DNA of 64,000 nucleotides from assembly GCA_930367205.1 (NCBI GenBank), contig OV884009.1, positions 96,245,189-96,309,188 on the forward strand. Reading direction: 5' to 3'. A program made the translations under genes and the position numbers. Each line of letters starts with the position of its first letter. Within the stretch, counting starts at the first letter, position 1. Under the pieces are notes generated by a model. That model saw only the letters and a program-made list of their open reading frames with translations. It was not told the DNA's origin and did no database searches. The DNA is from Acanthosoma haemorrhoidale. Taxonomy: Eukaryota; Arthropoda; Insecta; Hemiptera; Acanthosomatidae. This document shows, one piece after another, positions 55,890 to 64,000 of this stretch.

Positions 55890-56170
55890 TTGAGACGCAG
55901 TGACAAGTTGGGTAAAGTTCGCAAGTGCAAAAGTCGTTAAGTCTTGTAGCGTACTTTTGCTACCTTGTTCCTAAAATGGGTAGAGAAATGGTTATGCCTA
56001 CCCATTTATATATCCAGATTGTACATTGAGAAAGCCGGCGAGTTCTCTTGCCCTCTTATAGTAAAAGATTTTGGCTATCCTTTTTTCTCCTTTTGGAGAG
56101 AAAAGATTACGCAGTCGGTCTTCCCGGTGTTCACGCAGATGATTAACTTACCCAAACCACCTCATTTATC
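55890..56170. repeat. shared 0.23-kb repeat, copy 2
   Basis: Same order of blocks as 52430-52660 and same orientation: AAGTTGGGTAAAGTTCGCAA, then TCTTGTAGCGTACTTTTGCT, CTCCTTTTGGAGAGAAAAGA and TTACGCAGTCGGTCTT. Confidence 0.7.
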
Positions 56171-56429
56171 AGTCACCAAGTCTTTACAACATTATTAAAC
56201 TGGATTTGATAATAACACACAAGTGTTCATATCAATCACCCTCAAGACGTCAGCCTTCAGCCTTAATTTTGACTACTCCTCATTATTCATTATTTATATT
56301 CAGTTTACCTAATAATTCATTCAGAAACAATAGGCAAATTTTACTTACTTTAAAGTCTAAATAGATTTAAATTATTTAAAATGTTATAAGTTTTTTCATA
56401 CCATCAATTGATAATTGCAGATTACAGCT

Positions 56430-57380
56430 TAGAGGTTGCTAAAAAAAAAAAAGTATGAGCAGTTAGTGAAGTGTGAGTGGGAGCGTTTTCGTGATGCAAT
56501 TTCCACGAATTGTTTTGACAATTACGGTCGTTTTCGTCGGATCGCTTCACGTAAACGGCGCATTACTTCCAAGTAATATACTTTATTGACCGTACGGCCT
56601 TTTGGCAGGAACTCACAATGCACTGCGCCATTGAAAAAAAAACAGTGAGAAGAACCTTCAGTTTTGATCGAACCTGTCGTTTTTCGGTCTTGGCTCTTCA
56701 GGCCCCCTTCCATTGCGAAGATTACGCCTTGGTTTCCACCTCATACTCATATACCCATGTTTTTTCACCTGTTATGATGCATTTAACAAACTCTGGACTG
56801 TTGGTTAATTCATTCAGCAATTCTTTGGCGATATCCACGCGATGTTTATTTTGGTCGAAATTTAATAATTTTGGAACAACTTTGCTGCCACACGTTTCAT
56901 GCCTTAAACTTCGAAAAAATCGCTTGGCATGATCCAAATGATATATTAACTTCATCAGCAACCTCTCTAATAGCAATTCTGCGATCTCCAGAATCATTTT
57001 CTTAACTTGTTTGATGCTTTCGTTAATTGAAGTGTTAGGGCACCGAGCGCGGTCATCACGGCCCTCTTTGAAACGTCCATACCACTCAACAACTCTTGCT
57101 TTACTCATGGTAGATTCACCAAAAGCCACTGTCAACATTTCAAAGACTTTGCTGCACTTTATTTCAGTTTTTTTTCGAAACTAAAAATCACCGAGAACAC
57201 CAAAACACGTATAACCTTAGCAAGTGCTATTAAAAAAAAAAAAAAAAATTGAAAACAGCTGCAAATTTCAACGTATTTCAGAGACATGTATACCAACGTG
57301 ATAAAAAAAAAATGTTACCATCGGAATCATAACGCCCGCGAAATTATAAAATTCTCGTTACTTTTTGATCAAACATCGTA
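56430..57380 (-). pseudogene. mariner transposase with altered catalytic residues and one inverted repeat end
   Basis: The minus strand shows the 5' terminus TACGATGTTTGATCAAAAAG at 57380. Then come LTVAFGESTMSKARVVEWYG and RFKEGRDDRARCPNTSIN (second helix-turn-helix and linker), and DQNKHRVDIAKELLN. The first catalytic box reads IITGEKTWVYEY instead of TGDE.W. After a frameshift near 56720 the text reads VNKVYYLEVMRRLREAIRRK, and the second catalytic box is LHHENAPTHTS instead of HHDNAPAHTS. Both visible catalytic aspartates are therefore glutamate. The 3' end with the third acidic residue and the second inverted repeat is missing below 56430. The family normally cuts and pastes its own DNA at TA sites; this copy cannot. 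Confidence 0.85.
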
Positions 57381-58324
57381 GATGTTCAGGTGACATGTAA
57401 ACGAAGGGTTGGCAGGTTATTAATTTCATTACACTAGATTAATATAATTAAAAAAAGTTTATCCTCGTCGCAACTTGTTTATCCCGGTATCTTAGAAAGA
57501 AGTAAACAATGATTATCTGGTTCCATAGGATTATTTGAAAATCACAAGGTAAACGATATGTCCACCGTGCTCAAAATGGCTAGTCTCCAGATGTGTGAAA
57601 ACATACAATGCCAATCTAATTGTTAAAAGATATAGCAGGGGCAATGCATTATTAGGTTCAAAATTGTTAAGATTAATGCAATCATATGGGTTTTGAAATA
57701 ATCGTTAATGCAAATTTGTGAAATCTCTCCTCGGAATATTTTAGGGCATTGTCGACATTCAATTTATTAGCACGTTTCTATTTTCTTTTTCAAGGCTGAA
57801 TACAAATTATTTATTTCACCACAAAGTTTTATTTCAAAGATATAAAGATATTAATAATTGGCACTTACACTCCATTAAAATGTGTTTATGAGAGATACCT
57901 TTCGTAATGATATGCCTTGGTACTTTCCAGGCTAATAAACGCAGATGCTTAGCATGGATAATAAACATAGTAGATAAAAGAGCAGGGCAACAACATATTA
58001 AATGGCAACATGCCATGTTGTTAGGACACCTCTCATGAGGAAGAAAACAAAAGAAAGTAAAGTTGCGAATAGACATAAGGAAGGGAGTTGAATAAGAAAA
58101 GACATAGTGTGCTGTGGTTGGAAATAATTTGAATATGTAATATAGGCTGAAATGAAAGTAAAAACTATAAACTAAAATCATAATATTTTTGGAGACACAG
58201 GCAATACGGGTAGCAAAAGGAAAGGAGTAGTCAGTAAGAGAGGGGGATTCAACCTTGGGGTAACGGGTCTCTGAAAGTTAGGCGAAGACGTCAAAGACAT
58301 CCGCCTTATTTATAATTATTACTG
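57381..58324. other. no gene; a possible scrap of mag-type LTR and primer site
   Basis: TATCCTCGTCGCAACTTGTT around 57460-57482 resembles CCTCGTCGCCAACTTGTTGT, the primer-site and LTR junction at 45231-45250. Nothing else of that element is present. The rest is AT-rich without recognisable features. Confidence 0.35.
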
Positions 58325-58471
58325 GTGAGGCCGTTGTCCCACAGACATCTGACCCAGCCACCCGTGAACCAGACAAATTTGACCTTCCCGGGCATCTTCA
58401 ACTGCCGGCGGATCAACTAATAGACGAAATAAATGACGATGGTGGGGCTGTCGTTGCCACTTCACCTGCAA
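58325..58471 (+). other. coding-like 48-codon open stretch of unknown origin
   Basis: More GC-rich than its surroundings and open in the frame reading TSDPATREPDKFDLPGHLQL then PADQLIDEINDDGG. It ends at a T run belonging to an R1-like 3' end copy. It could be an exon or an element fragment used as a target; no motif was recognised. Confidence 0.25.
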
Positions 58472-58560
58472 TTTTTTTTTTTTTTTTTTCCCCCTTGCTG
58501 AGCCTCAAACGGGCTTCTCCTGCACTAAGTACATGTCATCCGGCGGCAGCGTAAGCCCAA
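58472..58560 (-). mobile_element. short 3'-end copy of the R1-like family
   Basis: An 18-base T run (poly-A on the minus strand) is followed by CTGAGCCTCAAACGGGCTT, the same 3' end as the element at 32717-34804. Similarity fades after about 60 bases, indicating heavy 5' truncation. Confidence 0.65.
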
Positions 58561-60069
58561 GGCTCCACCGATGGACCTAATATCACCACCGGTGTTTTTC
58601 TGTTCTTCACCAGAACCCCGCGGTCTCTAAATACCTAGACAACAGGATTTGTTCCGGAAAGTTGAATCTTGCTTCCAGGTTCTTCAGTGCAGGTTGAGGG
58701 TCTCTATGAAGCTCTAAGCACATACAACTACATATATATATATATATATATGTGTGTGGGCGTGGCAGCGTGGACCAATATGGAAGAATACGCGACCATC
58801 AGCGTCATCTGGAAGGTCGCACGCTCAAACTAAGAGGTCCAGTGGATTCACTTGGTGATGGACACTCATGGTGTACAGACTGGTCTCGAGGGAGCCCGCC
58901 TTCTTGCTATCTTATGCTACTGTTTATAGTTCATTAAATAGTTATCTCAATCATTCCAAACAGTGTTTCTACAATGAATCCTCTTATTTAATATAAAAAG
59001 TTAAAAAAATACTTAAGGGTAGTACTAAATATTTATGGTACCTTTCCATTTTTGTTCGTGTATGTATTAATAATATGTATATATCCACAGTGAAACTTTC
59101 AGTGTTATCCACTTGTGAAAAATGTCTTGGATAGGAGACATAAGTGTGTTTATGATCACAAAGCCATTTCGTGTTCCGAAAGTTTTGCACAACTTTTAAA
59201 CATTAGGAACTTAATAATTTTTTCTGAAATAAAGTATTTTAATAATTAATAAACAATATCTTACAGGACTTTCATTACAATAAAAATCTTCACTGGGATG
59301 ATGATCTCCAACTAACCCAAAACGCCTAACCTGAAATCACATCATTATTCAGAGCAATAAAACAATACCTCAGCGTAGATAATCTAGGCAGACCTGTTAT
59401 GAAATTATTCAACATGAATTGAACATATTGGGGTGAATCAAATGATGCGTGGCAAACTAAATATTCTCTTATTCAATGAAAATCTATCAATAGTTGTAGA
59501 AAAAGTTGCTTTTTTGTTTTCTTAATAAATATTTTTTGTTACTTTTTTACAACATTTCATAGATAACTTTTTCACGAAACCTCCAATGAGGGTCAATAAT
59601 CTGAAATAAATGGTAACTGACCAAAAAAAGAATGCTGTATTTTGTTTATTTTTTTTCCTCAAAACCAGAAACCCTTATTTTTTTACATGAGTATATGTCG
59701 TTCTGTGGAGGTCATTGTTAGTTTCCTGTTCAAGTTAGAGACATGGATTTTATATGAGGGGCTATTTGATGTTATGACCAGGAAAATAATTACATTTCCA
59801 AAAAACGTGATTAAGCGTATTTACTTAATTGGTGTTACAAACAAAAAAAAACGATCGTCCCATCTTCATTTTGAACATCGGTACTTAACTAAATTGATTT
59901 TCGTTTACCTATAAAACAAAATAAACATTAAATTATTGCTTATAAGTCAACTTAGGAACTAATAAAACATGAATTTAGGGGCACTTGAGGATGTGGGGCA
60001 GATATTAGATTCCATAGTGATGTGGGGAGTAGTGAGATAAGGTAAGTAGACATTTTATCCTACCTCTTT
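58561..60069. other. no supported gene
   Basis: AT-rich. Frames at 58752-58937, 58984-59190 and 59642-59914 lack motifs. Confidence 0.4.
58733..58751. repeat. (TA)n microsatellite
   Basis: Roughly nine to ten TA units followed by TGTGTGTGGG. Confidence 0.85.
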
Positions 60070-60830
60070 CTCGGGAAGCGTCCTGTCCGGAGATTACGGT
60101 TCGTAAGTTATGTTTAGGAACCATCAATTTCCAGCTTTTTACATCCTTAATCTTGACCTTTCAGGCCAAATATAACCTCAGAAGATATTGGGCCATCAAC
60201 TACCTCCCTTTTTAAGAAAATAGTAGGCCTTATTACGTTTGTCTGAAAAAGAGTATTTGTCCATCCTAGAATACAAGATAAGGTTAAACTCTTTAATTAC
60301 ATCCAACCCCAGAATAGATGGGACCGACAATCCTGGTAAAATGTTAATATTTAGATTTACAGGTCTTTTCCTTAGGATGGTCTTTGTTTCCACTTACTGT
60401 CTCTCTATGTCCAATAGCTAATTCCATATGCAATGGGGTAGTAATCTGGCCAAAGTTAAAAGGAAAAGGTTGCTATGAAACTGGCGGACATGAAGGATAA
60501 GTTCATATCGATATCGACAAGAGCTAATGACTATCATTGTTTCTTCAGCGGCTGAAAGCCCTGCGATTATTTAGGTTTAGGGACATCCACAAGCTCTTGA
60601 ATCTATCCAGATTCCCGGATGGCAACATGCTACTGTTGAGGATTTCTGGTTACCACATAGGAAGCAAAAACTCTTATTTGGCAAGGGGAAATTTTCATAG
60701 AAGTGTCCAACTTTTCTACAAATCCAACAACAATAGGAGGTAATGAGACCTGGCTGGTATTGCCACACAGTGTAACGAATTGATAGGAAAACTGGTCATG
60801 CGTTTTTCTCATCAATTTGATGATATTGTA
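60070..60830 (-). pseudogene. Ty3/gypsy gag zinc knuckle and protease remnant
   Basis: The minus strand reads CWICRKVGHFYENF at about 60740-60700, a zinc knuckle with the last cysteine changed to phenylalanine, then CFLCGNQKSSTVACCHP, a second cysteine-rich box. At 60393-60196 KRPVNLNINILPGLSVPSIL and GLDVIKEFNLIL follow the protease pattern (hydrophobic strand, then ILG.D.+.+F). This resembles the protease end at 10.8 kb. The catalytic D-S/T-G is not visible. Stops interrupt the reading. No LTR was found. Confidence 0.58.
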
Positions 60831-61986
60831 GGAACAATGTCAACGTCTGTAGTTGACGACCCTAAAATTTTGTACTATCCCACATCTAAAAACTGAGAAA
60901 ATATAGATTTTTTTTTGAAAACCTTACATGTCGTTAGGATATAATAGTTACCTGATTTTAGCCTATCGGAAGTAACAACCTATGATTTTACATTTTTCCA
61001 ATAATTAAAAAACCCAAAATACCGAACGGAGAGAATACATAGATCTCATTTTAAGGCAGATTAAATTTATTCTAATAACAGTTGTTAGTGGTTGAAGAAA
61101 TGTCTCAAAAATAATTAAAGATTTTATCTGCGAAAAAAAATACCTGCTTGCCTGTACCTTCAAGAGATTTTATTTACTTTAAATACAAAAAAATATGAGC
61201 TTTTTGCTGCAGTGAAAATAATGTTTTACCCATTTTTTATAATTAAAAAAGTCACAAAAGTGAAATTAATATTTATAGTTTTAGTTAATCCTTGATATTT
61301 TCATTAATAATAATGGAATAAGAGAAAAATAGTTCCAGCCAAAGTTCTTTTTGTTTCCATCTAAACATGTAAACGTGTAGTCCCATAAATTATTATATAA
61401 AATAAAATTATTTCACATGAGTTACATATACTCACTGAGAAAGATAGACACTGTATGGACGGGATTAGAAACCAAGAAGTCCAGGGTTCAGTTTTTGGCC
61501 ATGACTAGGTTTATCCCTTACCCAATATTTTTTTTTATATTTCAAATATATCAATATATATCAAAAGTCAATGATAGTAGCAAAAATATTCAATACTACT
61601 AAAATCAGCTGTATCAATAAATAAAAAAAAAAAAAATTAACATGTTTACTTCAAAATATAGTTATATTTTTTTAAAAAATATATTATTAAATAAATACAA
61701 TTTTCTGTACAAATAATATAATTGGGCCTTCATATGGCATAAAATATTAGTGTAATTGCTTCATGATATGATAGTTCCGAGTGGTTCACAATAAGTGAGC
61801 TCTGCATGAGGGCTCATCAAAAATATAACACACTAAGATAATATGTATAAAGTTCTATAATCTAGTTGGCATAGATGGTAAATATATGTGTACATGTAGA
61901 CCCTGTGTACATGCATGTTCTTGAACATTGAAGTACTTTTCACAAGTACTTATTTACAATTATAGCTACAAATAAAATAATATTTA
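60831..61986. other. no supported gene; possible 3' UTR of the RING gene near its right end
   Basis: AT-rich, with A/T runs at 61624-61636. A polyadenylation signal for the minus-strand gene could not be placed with confidence. Confidence 0.35.
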
Positions 61987-62226
61987 TCACGAAGGGTTCA
62001 CTTTGCACAAAGGACACTCAAAATCAGATTTAATATGTTTAAGGCAAAAAATATGAAAAACATGGTCACATTTAAATATTCTTATTTTTCTGTGAAGTGC
62101 AACTTTGTCAGAAATTAAAGGCAAAGAACAGTAACAACATAGTTCAGTTTTGAAGTCAATTGCCACTGTGTGTGGAGCCCTGCTACCAGTTTTCAAGATT
62201 TCAGTTGAATTGATTACTTCAGAATC
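61987..62226 (-). CDS. terminal exon with RING-like zinc finger
   Basis: On the minus strand an acceptor TATTTTTTTAAG ends at 62227. The exon reads DSEVINSTEILKTGSRAPHT, then a zinc finger CCYCSLPLI ... IRIFKCDHVFHIFCL ... CPLC, and stops after KVNPS, 79 codons in all. The C-x2-C-x19-C-x-H-x2-H-x2-C-x(10)-C-x2-C spacing is RING-H2-like and sits at the protein's extreme C-terminus. This is the position of such fingers in the vacuolar sorting subunits Vps8, Vps41, Vps11 and Vps18 of CORVET/HOPS. Vps8 or Vps41 is my best guess, unproven. It joins in phase 0 to the exon at 63350-63458. Confidence 0.62.
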   Translation of the reverse strand, partial: DSEVINSTEILKTGSRAPHTVAIDFKTELCCYCSLPLISDKVALHRKIRIFKCDHVFHIFCLKHIKSDFECPLCKVNPS

Positions 62227-63349
62227 CTTAAAAAAATATTACATTATTTTGTATAATTATATACATTATATATTACATACATTATTGTATATGATCAACA
62301 CATGTTACATTACAGCTCAGATTACCCAGATAAACTGATAATCCAGAGATAAGATCCCAGGTAATCATAAACCTAGAAAACGAGGACAAAAACACTTAAC
62401 GTTGATCACTAAATAAAGTATAATGACTATCAATAGGTGTTTTTATTCAATTCACTAAAAGCCGATTATTTTTTCTAGCAAGTAAATGAGGAGAGGCCTT
62501 ATTCTAAGCAAAGAGTGTCATATTGTAACAATTAGCTAAGGGATATCTTGGGATAAAAGAGTTCTCAAAAGAAAGACTGGTTACTTGACAAACCACAACA
62601 GCAGACCAAGTGGTCACGGTCACCCTTCGTAAATTATGTATAACTGAAAGTTGTGGATGAAGTAGGAGAAGCCGTCAAGAAGCTGAAGAATATTAAAACA
62701 CCTGGATTTGATGGAATCCAGATAGAACTCCTTAGATGTGGTATAGAAAAGATGGAGGTGGTGCTCTATAATCTTATACTGGAAATCTGAGATCAAGAGT
62801 ACATTTCAGTGAAGGAATTTCACAAATATTGCTCACTACTTATAATACTAATAGTAATGAAATAAGAATAAAATATGTAGTGAAAACAAATGGACCTATA
62901 ATTACGATTTCAGGGGCAGACACTAGCTATGTTGGAATGAATGATTTCATTTTCATAACTTTAAGACTCCAAATAGAGACCAATAAGGTAAGAGGAATTC
63001 TAGAATAAAAGTAGTAAAAATAAAAGCCTTGGGTCTCTCCAGTACATAAATTTGGATGGTTGATGTTTCATCAAACTCGGGCTTCATCACCAGGATTCCA
63101 CAAGCAATAAACATTCAGTTGCATAATATTAAAACACTTTGGTCATTCGATGCTTTAATAAAATTAAAATAGAAATAAATTCAAATTTTCTAATAATTAA
63201 ATATTGTAATGAAAACTTTTTATTTTGGAATTCTCATAGGAACCATTCCTTTTGAGGACACCTGATCAATTTATATCTATGAGACACAAGACTTTTATTT
63301 TGAATATTTTTTTAAAGTAAAACATATATATCAAGCAGGAATTTATTAC
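62227..63349 (-). other. intron between the two exons of the RING gene
   Basis: It starts GTAATAAATT (donor, minus strand) and ends TTTTTTTAAG. It is 1,123 bp long. It holds an RTE-like fragment in the opposite orientation. Confidence 0.5.
62648..62830 (+). pseudogene. RTE-like reverse transcriptase fragment
   Basis: VDEVGEAVKKLKNIKTPGFD, then GIQIELLRCGIEKMEVVLYN and LILEI are followed by a stop. The V..A+..LK..K.PG.DGI..ELL+.GG.........L.............P..+ pattern marks the start of RTE-clade RT domains (APG.D box). It lies within an intron of the RING gene. A possible related C-terminal scrap is at 42960-43090. Confidence 0.65.
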
Positions 63350-63458
63350 CATTGTCAATATCCTACTGGCTGTAAAAGTTTGCTGATTACAGTATATGTC
63401 AACAAGTGCAGAACTATTTTCTATTTCATTCTGAATGACATCACTTAATAAACAAGCC
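63350..63458 (-). CDS. internal exon of the RING gene
   Basis: Minus-strand acceptor TAGCTTTTTCAG ends at 63459 and donor ATG|GTAATA follows 63350. One base plus 36 codons read ACLLSDVIQNEIENSSALVD, then IYCNQQTFTASRILTM. The exon ends in phase 0 and the next exon (62226) begins in phase 0, which argues that both belong to one gene. A helical character fits the end of an alpha-solenoid before a RING finger. More upstream exons must lie to the right of the window or in the last 500 bases, where none was recognised. Confidence 0.52.
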
Positions 63459-63459
63459 C

Positions 63460-64000
63460 TGAAAAAGCTAAACAAAAAAATCAAAATTAAAATTGCTAAG
63501 ATTTTTAAGATAAATAAACATGGACACAAAATTATTTGTTGAAATTTTAATTAGTATACATCACTTCTTTTTTAAAAACCCTACATGAAAAATTAAATAA
63601 ACAATTTTTTCGAAGGTCAGTATTTGTTATAGATTTTCAACTATTTTTAAATTCATAGTTAATCGAATTCACTCTCATTCCTCTTTTTCACACCCTTGGG
63701 ACCTGTATATTTCAGTAAACCAGAAATAATTTACACTTTATTTCATATCAGAGACCGCATAAGGCAGAAGTCATTTGATAGTACTACTATAATATTGTAG
63801 AGATTCATTTCACATCATAATTCCCCAGATGGTTTATAAATGTTTGGCCCAGTTCATCCTTAATTTTACACTTCATTTGACCTGACAATATTTTTACACC
63901 TTGAAATAAATTGATTTGTGTCCAGCTTTAAACTAATCACATCACAAGTTTTCCCCTCATTTTGGTTCGCAAGCTGCAAGCTACTCAGCATTAATTTTTT
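63460..64000. other. intron or spacer upstream of the RING gene exons
   Basis: AT-rich. No further exon with convincing borders was recognised. Confidence 0.35.

Noticed and set aside
63266..63529. 87-codon frame taken as a whole small protein
   Set aside because: Its middle is better explained as a 109-bp internal exon with splice borders; the ends are intronic AT translation.

Overview
The window looks like an AT-rich piece of an arthropod, most likely insect, nuclear genome. Genes are split into exons with GT/AG borders, there are no operons or ribosome binding sites, and the repeats are Ty3/gypsy, mag-like, Jockey-like, R1-like, RTE-like, hAT and mariner elements. One host gene is clear: a single-exon Ras-association protein of the RASSF9/RASSF10 class (46583-47548, +). 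A second host gene is supported by two phase-compatible exons on the minus strand (63350-63458 and 61987-62226) that end in a RING-like zinc finger. A third candidate is a lone exon at 4438-4754 (-).

Almost everything else is mobile DNA, layered by repeated insertion. 0-11 kb: hAT transposase tail; a decayed Ty3 element whose RNase H is split by a 1,014-bp solo LTR with an AAGCT target duplication; a Jockey-like 3' end; a long Ty3 pol on the minus strand. 11-28 kb: mostly gene-poor, with a hAT-like inverted-repeat unit (17774-21044) that contains Ty3 and mariner remnants, several non-LTR tails, and a large inverted repeat (25670-28390). 28-36 kb: the richest part. An uncharacterised repetitive ORF is split by a mag-type solo LTR, which is itself split by a young gypsy-like element. 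Next to it, a Jockey-like element is split by an R1-like element with a 12-bp duplication. 36-41 kb shows nothing. 41-46 kb: an 893-bp foldback element flanked by TTAA, an RTE-like tail and a young mag-like element. 46-50 kb: the RASSF gene and its probable 3' UTR. 50-58 kb: Jockey-like ORF1 and RT remnants, LTR-family fragments and a mariner with both visible catalytic aspartates changed to glutamate. 58-64 kb: gene-poor, then a Ty3 gag/protease remnant and the RING gene with an RTE fragment in its intron.

The two LTR elements with LTRs that read as identical are both internally deleted and lack reverse transcriptase. One keeps only gag, a protease core and a pol tail; the other keeps the gag start, half an RNase H and integrase. 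They must have been copied by enzymes supplied from elsewhere. No CRISPR, rRNA or tRNA gene was seen. All assignments come from reading translations and repeats by eye; no database search was run.
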